This document shows positions 1-11,149 of a DNA stretch of 64,000 nucleotides, one piece after another. This DNA comes from Armigeres subalbatus (taxonomy: Eukaryota > Arthropoda > Insecta > Diptera > Culicidae): the NCBI RefSeq assembly GCF_024139115.2, contig NW_026943245.1, positions 496,001 to 560,000 of the forward strand. Reading direction: 5' to 3'. The position numbers and the translations under genes are program-made. Each line of letters starts with the position of its first letter. Positions within the stretch are counted from its first letter, which is position 1. The notes under the pieces were generated by a model, which made no database searches, had not been told where the DNA came from, and saw nothing but the letters and a program-made list of their open reading frames with translations.

Positions 1-2
1 TA

Positions 3-710
3 CCATCTACCAGAGCTGCGGAAACACACGAGCTGGGAACAGCTTTCATAGTGATGGGCGATATGCAAAGGCGCGTGATCGGGTGGTGGCCGATCAATGA
101 AAGAATGTGCAGGTTGAGGATCAAAGGTCGGTTCTTCAACTTCAGCATAATCAACGTCCATAGCCCGCACTCCGGAAGCACTGTTGATGATAAGGACGCA
201 TTCTACACGCAGCTGGAACGTGAGTACGACAACTGCCCAAGCCACGACATCAAAATCATCATAGGAGATTTGAACGCTCAGGTTGGCCAAGAGGAGGAGT
301 TTAGACCGACTATTGGAAAGTTCAGCGCTCACCGGCTGACGAACGAAAACGGCCTACGACTAATTGATTTCGCCGCCTCCAAGAATATGGCCATTCGCAG
401 CACCTACTTCAAACACAGCCTCCCATATCGGTACACTTGGAGATCATTACTGCAGACAGAATCACAAATAGACCACGTTCTGATTGATGGACGGCACTTC
501 TCCGACATTATCGACGTCAGGACATATCGTGGCGCTAACATCGACTCTGACCACTATCTGGTGATGGTTAAACTGCGCCCAAAACTATCCGTCATCAACA
601 ATGTTCGGTACCGACGACCGCTGCGATACGACCTAGAGCGACTGAAGCAACCTAATGTTGCCACTGCATACGTGCAGCCTCTCGAGGAAGCGTTGCCGAG
701 GCAGCGTTGA
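3..710 (+). pseudogene. RTE ORF2, APE-type endonuclease part
   Basis: The frame is open from base 3, so the ATG at 51 is internal. The domain nicks target DNA to prime reverse transcription. Visible motifs are IIGDLNAQVG (the catalytic Asp/Asn of the EEP fold), SQIDHVLIDGR, and the terminal SDHYLVMVKL carrying the Ser-Asp-His signature. The sequence continues in another frame from about 655 with the linker WNDWFDEECRQILEE, so a frameshift lies near 650-710. The domain itself looks well preserved apart from its missing N-terminus. Confidence 0.88.
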
Positions 711-2682
711 GGACTGCTGGAATACAGTTAAAGCAGCCATTAACAACGCAGCGGAGGACAACGTCGGGTATGTGGGACGAAGTCGATGGAACGATTGGTT
801 CGACGAAGAGTGCAGACAGATTCTGGAGGAGAATGACGCAGCGCGGGCGGTCTCGCTGCAGCAAGGTACCCGGCAGAACCTGGAACGTTATAGACGGAAG
901 CGGAGACAGCAGACCCGCCCTTTTTATGAGAAAAAACGCCGCCTGGAAGAAGCGGAGTGCGAGGAGATGGAATAGCTGTGCCGTTCTCAAGATACACGCA
1001 AGTTCTATCAGAAGCTCAACGCATCCCGCAAAGATTTCGTGCCGTGAGCCGAAATGTGCAGGGATAAGAATGGGAGCATCATGATGGACGAACGTGTGGT
1101 GATCGAAAGGTGGAAGCAGCACTACGAGGAACATTTGAATGGCGCTGAGAGTACAGGCGGTGAAAGTCAAGGCAGCGGAGGAGATGACTACGCCAGTTCA
1201 GCGGACGATGGAAGCCAACCAGCCCCCACCTTGAGGGAGGTTAAGGATGCCATCCAACAGCTAAAGACCAATAAAGCAGCTGGTAAGGATGGTATCGGAG
1301 CTGAGCTCATCAAGATGGGCTCGGAGAAGCTAGCCACTTGACTGCACAAACTGATAGTCAGAATCTGGGAAACTGGACAGCTACCGGAGGAGTGGAAGGA
1401 AGGGATTAAATGCCAATCTACAAGAAAGGTGACAAGCTGGAGTGTGAGAACTTTCGAGCGATCACCATCCTTAATGCCACCTACAAATTGATATCCCAGA
1501 TCATCTTCCGTCGTCTGTCACCATTAGTGAATTAGTTCGTGGGAAGATGTCAAGCCGGCTACGTTGACGGACGCTCGACAACGGTCCAGATCTTTACTGT
1601 ACGGCAAATCCTTCAAAAATGCCGTGAATACCAGGTCCCAATGCACCATCTGTTCATTGATTTCAAGGCGGCATACGACAGTATAAACCGCGTAGAGCTA
1701 TGGAAAATTATGGATGAGAACAGCTTCCCTGGGAAGCTTACCAGACTGATCAAAGCAACGGTGGATGGTGTGCAAAACTGTGTGAAGATTTCGGGCGAAC
1801 ACTCCAGTTCGTTCGAATCGCGCCGGGGACTAAGACAAGGTGATGGACTTTCGTGCCTGTTTTCAACATTGCGCTAGAAGGTGTCATGCGGAGAGCCGGG
1901 TGTAACAGCCGGGGTACGATTTTCAACAGATCCAGTCAATTTGTTTCGCGGATGATATGGAAATTGTCGGCCGAACATTTGCAAAGGTGGCAGACCTATA
2001 CACCCGCCTGAAACGTGAAGCAACAAAAGTTGGACTGGTGGTGAATGCGTCAAAGGCAAAGCACATGCTTGTGGGCGGAACCGAGCGCGACGGGGCCCGC
2101 CTGGGAAGCAGTGTTACGATAGGGATACCTTCGATGTGGTCGAGGAATTCGTCTACCTCGGATCCTTGCTAACGGCTGACAACAACGTTAGTCGTGAAAT
2201 ACGGAGGCGCATCATCTGTGGAAGATTCGCAATCGCACCAAATGTGTCATGTACAAGACGCTAATAAGACCGGTTGTCCTCTACGGACATGAAACATGGA
2301 CAATGCTCGAGGAGGACTTGCAAGCACTCGGAGTATTCGAGAGACAAGTGCTTAGGACCATCTTTGGCGGTATGTAAGAAGACGGTGACGGAAGAATGAA
2401 CCACGAGCTCGCCCAGCTCTACGGCGAACCCACTATCCAGAAGGTAGCTAAAGCCGGAAGGGTACTATGGGCAGGACATGTTTCAAGAATGCCAGAAACC
2501 CTGCAAAGATTGTGTTCGCTTCCGATCCGATAGGTACAATACGGCGTGAAGCGCAGCGAGCGAGATGGGCAGACCAGGTGCAAAACGACGGTGCGAGCGT
2601 GAGGCGTATTCGAGGATGGAGAGATGCGGCCTCGAACCGTGTATTGTGGCGTCAAATTGTTGATTCAGTGTTATCTGTTTAG
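655..2682 (+). pseudogene. RTE ORF2, linker, reverse transcriptase and C-terminal domain
   Basis: The linker runs in one frame from 655 to 1341 but is broken by TAG at 973 and TGA at 1045. It ends in the conserved NKAAGKDGIGAELIKMG. A further stop lies near 1339 and a frameshift near 1410. The RT core follows at 1539-1877: motif A FIDFKAAYDS and motif B GLRQGDGLSCLF. Motif C appears as CFADDMEIVG near 1945-1980 in a different frame, so its catalytic aspartates survive. The tail 2205-2682 ends in VLWRQIVDSVLSV and a stop. At least four frame changes make it inactive. Confidence 0.88.
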
Positions 2683-2712
2683 ATGTAGACTAAATAAATG
2701 AATGAATGAATC

Positions 2713-3350
2713 AGGGATCGTAATTCTCACTCATTCTCACGCGAAGAGAATACTTTATTTTGCGGGAAAAGAAAAAAGGTCTGATGAGAGATAAACATTT
2801 CTCCCTCACTACCAGTGTTGCGAAAAGCTGATTTGCTCGTTTTGTCACTCCTTTCTTCTTTTCATGCCATCCCCGATTGCAAAAAGGGTAGCCTTTATGG
2901 AGCAAACAACCTAATCCCTACAAGCAGTCGATGTCATGGTATGGCTATAGTGACCGCATTCTATGGCCATTTTTGTCGATGTTCTAGGTTCGAATCCCGT
3001 TGCGGTTATAGATTTTTTTGTAATTGCTTACCAAAAAATTTCGCAAAAAGTGAGTGATGTGTAAAAGTGATGAAACAAAAAAAGAAATTCAATCAAGTAG
3101 GCACGATTTTTGCTTCTCATTTTAGGTTCGCTCTAGAGAAAAGAGGGGTGGGAGAAATATGTTTTTTACTACAAACTCCGAAAAAAGATTCTCATCCGAC
3201 CCGAAAATCGCTCGGTTTCGTCTTACTGAAACGAAAAGTACGAACCCTGCTTATTATTTCTTACTTAGAGTAAAGTTTGTCAGGAATACGGATACGGTTC
3301 TTCACTGGTCAAATAGTGCAGCACGGGCTCCTAAGTAATAGAGGAAAGGG
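2713..3350. other. Unassigned; tRNA-like block near 2940-3010
   Basis: No gene is recognised. Around 2940-3010 there is a TGGCTATAGTGAC segment resembling a Pol III A box and GGTTCGAATCC, a perfect B box, about 45 bases apart, followed by T-rich sequence. The acceptor stem does not pair convincingly, so this is more likely a tRNA pseudogene or SINE head than a working tRNA gene. Confidence 0.35.
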
Positions 3351-3756
3351 ATTGAGACCAGGCTTGTAAAATGTCATCTGCATGTCATTTGACTAATTTG
3401 TTCATAACTTTTTTTAGAAGCCATATTTTTTCCTTAATTTTAGATGTACTCATAACGCCTGAGTAGGGCTATATTTTTATCTGAAGGTACATTGCTCTAA
3501 ATATAACATCTCTGACTAGAGAATGAAAACTCTCCAAAATGTCACGTGTCATTTGACATAATGTCATTTGAATGACATTTTGCCTCCCACGCCCCAGATT
3601 ACATATTTACAGCAATGTCTTGTTAGACAAAGTTGTAGCCACATTTAAGCTCTATAAGTTCGCCATACATCATGAATTAATAGCTAGCTTCGTGAAAAAG
3701 TTCTAGGAAAATTATACAAACGAATGCAAATGACATTTTACAACACTGATTGAGAC
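3351..3756. mobile_element. hAT-type MITE with 8-bp target duplication
   Basis: The element is 3359-3748 (390 bp). It starts CAGGCTTGTAAAATGTCA and ends with the inverse of CAGTGTTGTAAAATGTCA, so the termini match at 16 of 18 bases. Flanks 3351-3358 and 3749-3756 are both ATTGAGAC, an exact 8-bp duplication as made by hAT transposases. There is no coding capacity. The interior has several ATGTCATTTGA-like words and further weak inverted similarity. Confidence 0.82.
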
Positions 3757-4064
3757 CACCCAAAGCCCAATCGAATGATCTTTCCACCCCATTGAATGAG
3801 GATAGCATGAAATTCTAAGCCTGAAGACTGGATGTAGAACATACTTAAAATACACTTTATAATACTTTTTTGGATTCGTTAACATGATAAAATATACTGG
3901 TCGGAGAAGGAAACGGGAGCGACAATGATAAAAGTGCTTGGAGGTTCCCGTGTTATCAAGGCAGGTGGTTGGCACCTAACGGTCGTTGATGGACTTCGTC
4001 AGTAGGGCCGCTGAAGACTATCTTGGTCCGATTAAAGAGCTTGTAACGAAGAAATTTCTATCTG

Positions 4065-4238
4065 CAGTCAAACCTCCATGAGTCGATATCGAGGGACCGT
4101 CGACTTATGGAAATAGCGACATAAGGAAAAGAAAATCCCTGGTAAGCTGTTCGAAGGGACCATCACATATATGGAATAATTTGCTTCCATGAGTCGATAT
4201 CAAGTCATATAGAACATCGACTCATGGAGGTTTGATTG
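4065..4238. mobile_element. Small inverted-repeat element, pogo/Tigger-like
   Basis: The ends share the inverted repeat CAAACCTCCATGAGTCGAT (exact), with outer bases CAGT on one side and CAAT on the other. Interior words GTCGACTTATGG and GAGTCGATATCAAG are further copies of the same motif. The CAGTc-AACCTC type of terminus recalls pogo-like Tc1/mariner elements, which target TA; TA is present only on the right, so the target duplication is not confirmed. A related fragment lies at 8865-8910. Confidence 0.6.
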
Positions 4239-5440
4239 TATAAATGGATATGCTTCATGTGATGTTCGCCAGAGTAGTTTTGTTTACAAATTCCTTCCAT
4301 TCCTTCCATTGCTAACTTTGGACAGCCAGTTGGAGATAAGTAAAACAACCAAAAAGCACCTGTCAGATAAATATGGTTACAGCAACTGGATTTTGACTCA
4401 ATCTGGTCACAAATAAGTTGCAGTAATATATGTATAATAGTAATAGTGAAAAGATTTGTAACAATCTTTGTAATAGTCGATTTTTACCATACATAATATT
4501 CATGCTTGTTGAGCACCCACTTTTTTTTTCCTGTTCGGGTGTGCCACTGCGACCTGTTATTAGATCTATTGTAGCGTTACCCGTATCCTTAGTGTTAAAG
4601 TGCATGTCGAATTACTTCATTACTATTGATAAGCAATGCAGTATCGGTTTCGATACAGTTGTTGTTTTGTTTCCTCAAGAGCACCACGACAAGGTCCCGC
4701 TATTTAGACCCTTCACAGAGAGCAATCCCATTGAAGGCGCGCCCCATTATCAATAGGAAATCAATCCTTTCTTGAGAAAACAGAACAGTGATACTGTTTT
4801 TGGCCATGCATCGGAGCCCTAGCCACATCCTTGTCTTGCTTCTAGAATATCACCAGTAAACAATGAAAACCCGGGATTTAGCTCTGTCTACAAAACCATT
4901 TCAAGCAAGAGAATTTGTTCAGTAATAAGAACTTCCGTGTGTTCCTCTCACTACCATTTTCACCAGTTCATGAAGAGTTAGTACGTATTTAAACCCCTAA
5001 CTCGATTTTTTCAGCAGTCAGTTCAGCCTAGGACCGGGTAACGAGGTTTTTCAACTAATTGCTTGGAAAGTTGTTTCCGCTGCATACAGTCTAGCCTCAA
5101 AGCAGGAGCAAAAAACTTTGTTTTCAGGGGATAGACGTCTCGGAAAAATGCATGACTTTCGGCCAAACAAACGGCAAGAAAAGCCAGTAAGCGAAAATTG
5201 CCCAAGATTTCATAGTTGACGTAACAACCATTGCACTTTCGCATGTATTTCGACTAATTTAGGGATAAATATCGCAAATTTAAATTGTTTCAAACCGCAA
5301 GCACATAAATGAGGCTTAGAACAAGCATAGTATCGATGTTAAACGCGTAATAAGTCAAACTCGCTGAAATTTTGAATAGTTGATACGTTAACTATGAAAT
5401 TATGGGCAGAAAACTCTTCAACTTAAAACCATTTTGACGA
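4239..5440. other. Unassigned AT-rich DNA
   Basis: No gene, RNA or repeat family is recognised. Short open frames here (80-108 codons, both strands) have no recognisable domain and overlap one another, so they are treated as chance. Confidence 0.5.
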
Positions 5441-6110
5441 AGGCCACAAGGCCGAATACGCCATTTGAACCAACAAACCATTAGGAAGAAACCCATTCGA
5501 CCGAAACTGTCACTGATTCAAAATGGACAACTGGTTATTTGGCAAAACAGTCGTTTGCAGAAAAGGTCACTTGACCGAAAAGGCAGTTTGGCCGACATGG
5601 TCGTTTCATAGAAAAGGTTTCATTCGACCGAAATGAACATACGGTCGAAAATATCATTTGGAAGAACTAGTCATGTTACCTAAAATACTGTTTGGACAAA
5701 ATCGTCGTTTCGCAGCAAGGGACATTTGGTCGAACGGGTCGACTTTTTTGGCCATATGCTGAACAGGTGCAGCAAATGACATTTGCGGCCATATGAACCG
5801 TTAGGCTAAAAGACATTTGCGGCCAAATAGCTCTTTCTGTCAGACGACAATTTCGACTAAACAATAATTACAGCAATATGACCTTTTCGACCAAATGGTT
5901 TTTCCAGCCATGTGTCACTTGAGGCCAAAGGTCATTTTCGGTCGAATCATTTTTCACCAAAAAACCGACCTTAGGACAAGCACCGGCCAAACGTGCAATT
6001 TGGCTAGATGTCTTTTTGCGTCACGTGTTATTCGGAAAAATGGCCTTTGGTCAAATGGTTTTCTGCCGAATGACCTTCGGCCAAACGACTCCGCTCCTTT
6101 TTGGACAATT
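5440..6110. repeat. Degenerate TTCGGCCAAATG-type repeat
   Basis: Loosely periodic copies of words such as GACCATTTGGCCGAA and TTTCGACCAAATG in both orientations, with a period of roughly 20-40 bp. The same motif family recurs at 44.03-44.48, 49.50-49.78 and 53.90-54.12 kb, so this is a dispersed family rather than a local array. No coding content. Confidence 0.7.
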
Positions 6111-6830
6111 TCCCGTGGAATTTATTATGGAGAAAACAAAGAATTTTACGTAGAAATTCATGAGAATTCCTTCAAAATTTTGGAAAACTCCCAGAGGTAT
6201 TCCAAATAGTTTCCCAGAAATTAAAAAAATTAAAAAATATCAATTCAATATTAATCAATAGAATTTTGGGAATGATCGTTCAATGTTTTCCTTCTACTCT
6301 CTAGATAGGCGTGATAACCCACATACTACAAGACCACTTAAAGGTCACGTTTGCGGAAAAGCCATCAAAATCCGATTACCAACCTTAACTGCGGTTAGCT
6401 CTATCTAGAGAGTAGGAGGTTGAGCGTTCGAGTCACTCCAAGATACGTGGATTCTTTTTTTGCAAATTTGATATCAATTTGTCCATTTCGAAACATGTGC
6501 TGTGCAAGATATTTAACAAAAAAAATGATGCCGAATGATATGCAATTAATTTTACCTTGTTTGTTTTATCCTAATTCTTTACTTACTTGAGGTCAACTTT
6601 CTTGAAGAATTCATGTTTTTATGCTTATTTTAAATATTTAAACAAAAAAGTGCTGCAGTATGAATCTGACCTGATCGATCGAAATGTCAAGCCACAATTG
6701 GATTGCTGCACTTTCTTGATTTATTTTAAATATGAACCAAATACGTGGGTTCTTTGAAAAACTTGAACGTGAAGAAAATCGGACAAGGAATCGAGAGAGC
6801 TAATACGAATTATGGTGGTTAGAAGGATTG
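6111..6830. other. Unassigned; weak tRNA-like block near 6395-6450
   Basis: No gene is recognised. At 6395-6450 there is GGTTAGCTCTATC and, downstream, GCGTTCGAGTCACTCC, a weak A-box/B-box pair at tRNA-like spacing. No cloverleaf can be drawn with confidence. Confidence 0.3.
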
Positions 6831-6834
6831 TGAA

Positions 6835-6995
6835 ACATTTCGCCGAAAAATATTTCCCGGAATTTATTTTCGCGGTTGAACATTTCGCGAAATAACATTT
6901 GGCGGTTTGTAACTTTTCGCGGTACGACATTTGGCGGTTTGTACCTTTTCGCCGAAAAACTTTTGGCGGAATGTACCATTTCGCGGAATATTAAT
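6835..6995 (-). repeat. CGCGAAATG repeat element, copy 1 (inverted relative to 12.1 kb)
   Basis: Contains repeated TTCGCCGAAAAA, CATTTCGCGAAA and TTTGGCGGTTTGTA words. Read on the minus strand it begins TTCCGCGAAATGGTACATTC and aligns along its length with 12095-12275, including an ATT/AAT-rich inner flank. It is therefore one of two inverted copies of a ~160-180-bp non-coding element. Confidence 0.65.
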
Positions 6996-7001
6996 AATAA
7001 T

Positions 7002-7100
7002 AGCTTAGTGTTCATTCAGCACTTCCACAATTATTATCTGCGAGATTTCTAAGCCAAGTTACCATTTTTTTGCATTCGTATAACACAAGATTGACACGTT
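7002..7100 (-). mobile_element. Fragment of (AAG)n-tailed tRNA-derived SINE
   Basis: Matches the 3' half of the SINEs at 21718 and 36163: TTAGTGTTCATTCAGCACTT, then CTAAGCCAAGTTACCA and GCATTCGTATAACAC. Both the tRNA-like head and the (AAG)n tail are missing. Confidence 0.7.
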
Positions 7101-7481
7101 AAAGCTGTTATACCTAAACTTTTTTTTCGATACATTTCCTAGAACGGGCCAGAAGTTGAACACAGCCTCCTTCTGCATAGTTTTGCTTGGCAGCCACGCA
7201 TCTTCCCGCACGGTTGAGGAAGGCCTCCCAGAATGTGTAGAAGTAGTTTTCAAAATTTCAATTGCCTCTTACAAATCCTTGATTATATCTTGCAGACGGG
7301 TCAGATATAATTAATCTTAGTAAAATGTTGGGGTCAATATGACCCAAAACGAAACTTCAAAGTAGAATAACTTTTTACCTGATAATCCGATCGTTCTGAA
7401 ATTTCTTGACTTTTAATATTTTGTGGAAATGAAGCATCTGACATGAAAAAAGTATTTTAAGGTGCAACAGGAACGACCCCA
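7101..7481. other. Unassigned flank of the fold-back element
   Basis: No gene. A GGGTCAATATGACCC near-palindrome at about 7332 is the same word that sits inside both ends of the large fold-back element that follows, so part of this stretch may be an older, mutated extension of it. Confidence 0.35.
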
Positions 7482-8864
7482 CAAAAAAAGTTACGAATAA
7501 GATATTAGGGTCATATTGACCCAGAAATGTAAATGCTTATGAAACAGTCAAATTATTACCGAATTACATAGTTTATATACCGTTCGAAAGATAAACTCAT
7601 CAATTTTGTGGCTATGTAGTGATATGCTGGTTCTGGAGACAATAGCCACCTGGAAACGACTTCCACGGGGACCTTGTCGGTCATATAAGGGGAGCAGAAA
7701 AATCGCTCCATATATGCCATTCGATCGCCAATTCTTCATAGATTCTCTTAAAACGGTAATGTATGGTCCATGAGAGGGCTTCCGACGAAATTGGCCACTC
7801 CTGGTACATGCTAGATACCCCCGGGGAACCCGCAAGAGGGGACATTTCCGTTTTAGCACCAAAGTATGCCGTGCGGCGGCTCTTTCGTCATGGTTTTCCA
7901 CAAAATAGATGATTATGCGCCTTAAATCGATAATTAACTCCTGGTACAAGCAAGGTGCCCCGGGGAACCCGCAGGAGGGGACATATCCGTTATAGCACCG
8001 CAATATGCCGTGCGACGGCTCTTTCGTCATGAATTTCCACAAAATAGATGATAATCCGCTCAAAATCGATAAGTGACCACATTGGCCACTCTTGGAGCCT
8101 ATGAGGAGCCCTCAGGGAACCCGTAAAAGGGGACATTTCCATTTATACACCAATATAAGCCGTGTGGGGGCTCTTTCGGTGTGTTTTCCCACCAAACAGA
8201 TTGTCGTGCGCTCGAAATCGATAAGTGACCACATTGGTTACATTTGGAACCTAGAGGCTCCCTCGGAGAACACGTAGAAGATGACATTTACATTTTTACA
8301 TCAACATATGTTATGCGACGGCTCTTTCGTCGTGGTTTTCCTCCAAATAGGTGCCCTCGAAATTGATTATTGATATATTTTCCACCCTTAGAACCTATGA
8401 GGTGCCCCCCGGGATCCCGTAGAGGAGTACATTTCCATTTTAATGCCAAAATATGCCGTGCGTCGGCTCTTTCGTCATGATTTTCCATAAAATAGATGAT
8501 TATGCACTTGAAATCGATAATTGACCGCGGGAGCCCGTAGATTTACACTTTCTTTGTTATTTTCTACCAAACAGATGGTCATGTGCTTGGAGTTGATTAG
8601 TGATATTGTCTACTCTTGGAACCTTTGAGGTGCCCTGCGAACCCGTAGGAGAGGACATTTTCATGGTTATAACAAATGTACTGTGCCGCTTGGAGCAGCT
8701 TTATCTCCATGTTTTCCAACATTGGTTATGCGCTTGAAATTGTTCTTTATTTGAAATTGAGTACTGAGTCAAATAGAAAAATAGTTTCTGGGCTACTGTG
8801 ATGGTTCCTTCGAAAAGCTATCCAAGGATTTTCTATTACACATCTCGATATTACCATTAGTCGA

Positions 8865-8910
8865 TGGTCCCTTCAATATCGACTCATAGAAGTTTGAGGT
8901 TTTCACCGAT
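8865..8910. mobile_element. Fragment of pogo-like inverted-repeat element
   Basis: GTCGATGGTCCCTTCAATAT followed by CGACTCATAGAAGTTTGA resembles one terminus of the element at 4065-4238. It lies in the unique centre of the fold-back element. Confidence 0.5.
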
Positions 8911-9045
8911 CGCCGTGGACAATGACATGAAAACGCAACATTTGGACATAAAAAAGAAAATCTCTCCTTCTGTGAGACTCCTGCGGGTACCTTGTAGGTT
9001 GTAGATATTAAGTTTAGAATGAATGACCTATTTGATAGAAAAAAA

Positions 9046-9345
9046 AACAAGATTAATCTACCTAGTGGTGATGGTGCCTTTATCGTTCGTTCAAAAGGGT
9101 TGAGAAATATATAAGAAAAGTTTAATATAACACTAATAGGTAGATAGTCCTTATTTTTCATATTTGTTTATTTGCATTCTAAAATTTCCTGCTGAACGCA
9201 ACTTATTGCAAATTAGTATTTTGGCCATAACTTCGGAGCCCATAGCCCGATCTGGCCAATTTTCAATAGGAAACAATAGGGCAGGATTTTGCGTCGAATG
9301 CTATTTAATGCGAGCAAATCGGTTGAGGAAAAGTTCCTAAAAAGT
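9046..9345 (-). mobile_element. Partial copy of GCCTTTCTCGT/CACCGCTAGGTG repeat family
   Basis: GATTAATCTACCTAGTGGTG at 9051 is the complement of the right end of the repeats at 52300 and 53680. Further in, TTTTGGCCATAACTTC and GGCCAATTTTCAATAGGAAA match the interior of the copy at 51.9-52.2 kb. It sits in the spacer between the two fold-back arms and is truncated. Confidence 0.6.
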
Positions 9346-11149
9346 GAGTGAGATTTTGTGTGCACAGACACTTTCAATGGATTCTTCGCGGCACTCCACA
9401 ATTACCGAAACTGGTCCTGGGGTTCCCCCGTGTTGATATTAGATTTCAAGAGCATTACCAACTATTTGATGGAAAATTATAGTGAAAGAGCCACTACACG
9501 GCATGTCTTGGAATACAAATAAAAATATCTCCTTGTACAGGTTCCCCGGAAGCACCTCATAGGTTTCTAAAGTGGCCAATGTGGTCGCTAATCGATTTTA
9601 AGTGAGTGAGAGTAAGCACGGAAATGTCCTCTCCTATAACCTCCACGGCGGTACCTCATAGGTTCCAAAATGGAAAATGTGGTCACTTAATCATTTCGGT
9701 ATAAAAACGGAAATGTCACCATCACCATCACCATCTATTCTGTGGAAAATCATGGCGAAAGAGCCGCCGCACGACATATTTTGTTGCTAATATGAAAATG
9801 TCCCTTTTCTACGGGTTCCCCGGGGGCACCTCATAGGTTCCAAGAGTGGCCAATGTGGTCAATTATCGATTTCGAGCTGAATAACCATCTCTTTGATGGG
9901 AAAACACACCGAGAGAGTCGCCGCACGGCATATTTCGGTGTTAAAACGAAAATGTCCTATTCTACGGGTTCTCTGGGGGCCCCTTATAGGTTCGAGGCGC
10001 TGTAAATGTGGTCACTTATCGATTTCAAGCGCATAATCATCTATTTTGTGGAAAATCACGACGAAAAAGCCGCCGCAGGGCATATTTTGTTGCTAAAACG
10101 GAAATGTCCCCTCCTGCGGGTTCCCTGGGGGCCCATGATAGGCTTAAGAGCGGCCAATTTGGTCAATTATCGATTTCGAGCGCATAATCATCTATTTTGT
10201 GGAAAATCATGACTGTCGTGGCTGTCGCACGACATATTTTGGTGTTAAAACGAAAATGTCCCCTGTGGTCACTTATCGATTTCGAGCGCATAATCATCTA
10301 TTTTGTGGAAAATCATGACTGTCATGGCTGTCGCACGACATATTTTGGTGTTAAAACAGAAATGTCCCCTCTTACGGGTTCCCCGAGGGCACCTCATAGG
10401 CTCCAAGAGTGGCCAAGGTGGTCACTTAGCGATTCCGAGCGCATTATTATCTATTTTGTGGAAAATCATGACGACAGAGTCGCCGCACGGTATATTTTGG
10501 TGCTAAAACGGAAATGTCCCCTCCTGCGGGTTCCCCAGGGGCACCTTGCATGTACCAGGTGTGGCCAATGTGGTCACTTATCGATTTCAAGCGCATAACC
10601 ATCTGTTTGGTGGAAAATCATGACGAAAGAGCCGCCGAACGGCATATTTTGGTGCTAAAACGGAAATGTCCCCTCCTACGGGTTCCCCGGGGGCACCTTG
10701 CATGTACCAGGAGTGGCCACTTTTGTCGGAAGCCCTCTCATGGACCATGCATTACCGTTTTAAGAGAATTTATGAAGAATTTGCGATCAAAAGGCATATA
10801 TGGAGCGATTTTCATGCTCCCATTATATGACCGACAAGGTCCCCGTGGAAGTCGTTTCCCGGTGGCCATTGTCTCCAGAAACAGCATATCACCACATAGC
10901 CACAAAATTGATGAATTTATCTTTCGAACGGTATATAAACTTTGTAATTCGGTTAAAATTTGACTGTTTTATAAGCATTTACATTTCTGGGTCAATATGA
11001 CCCTAACATCTTATTCGTAAGTTTTTTCTAATATCCGAAGAAGGTTAACAGGTTTTCTCCTCTCTTTACTTTGTTACGGATAGGCGTTATTATGAATAAT
11101 CCTTTATTTCTCCCTTTTGTCTTAAAGCGAGAAAACGTATTCATTTAAA

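Larger units (their letters stand above)
1..2712 (+). mobile_element. RTE-clade non-LTR retrotransposon, decayed, open at left edge
   Basis: The sequence holds, in order, an endonuclease/exonuclease/phosphatase domain, a linker, a reverse transcriptase and a C-terminal domain of the RTE type, in several frames with internal stops. Coding similarity ends with a TAG at 2680-2682, followed by a ~30-bp 3' end with a short ATGA/TGAA tandem tail, as RTE elements usually have instead of poly(A). The C-terminal block (HETWTMLEEDLQALGVFER, then MNHELAQLYG, then AGHVSRMP) recurs on the minus strand at 52.9-53.3 kb, so the two copies belong to one family. The first ~100 residues of the endonuclease lie outside the window. 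Non-functional because of frameshifts and stops. Confidence 0.9.
7482..11029. mobile_element. Large fold-back element with ~152-bp subrepeats in both arms
   Basis: The outer ~300 bp of each arm are inverted copies. The left reads TACGAATAAGATATTAGGG, then CATATAGTTT-like and CGTTCGAAAGAT words; the right ends with the complement at 10989-11020. Inward, both arms consist of subrepeats carrying CTATTTTGTGGAAAATCATG, GCCGCACGGCATATTTTGG, GGAAATGTCCCCTCCTACGG and CACTTATCGATTTCGAGCGC. They run as complements in 7780-8720 and as direct in 9420-10720. Starts of the CATATTTT word at 9775, 9928, 10081, 10233, 10339, 10491 and 10643 give a 152-153-bp period with one shortened unit. No protein is encoded; the 122-171-codon frames are repeat shadows. 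Confidence 0.8.

Noticed and set aside
2940..3010. A functional tRNA gene.
   Set aside because: A good B box and a fair A box exist but the acceptor stem does not pair. Similar blocks at 6395 and 56277 are better explained as tRNA-derived repeat heads.
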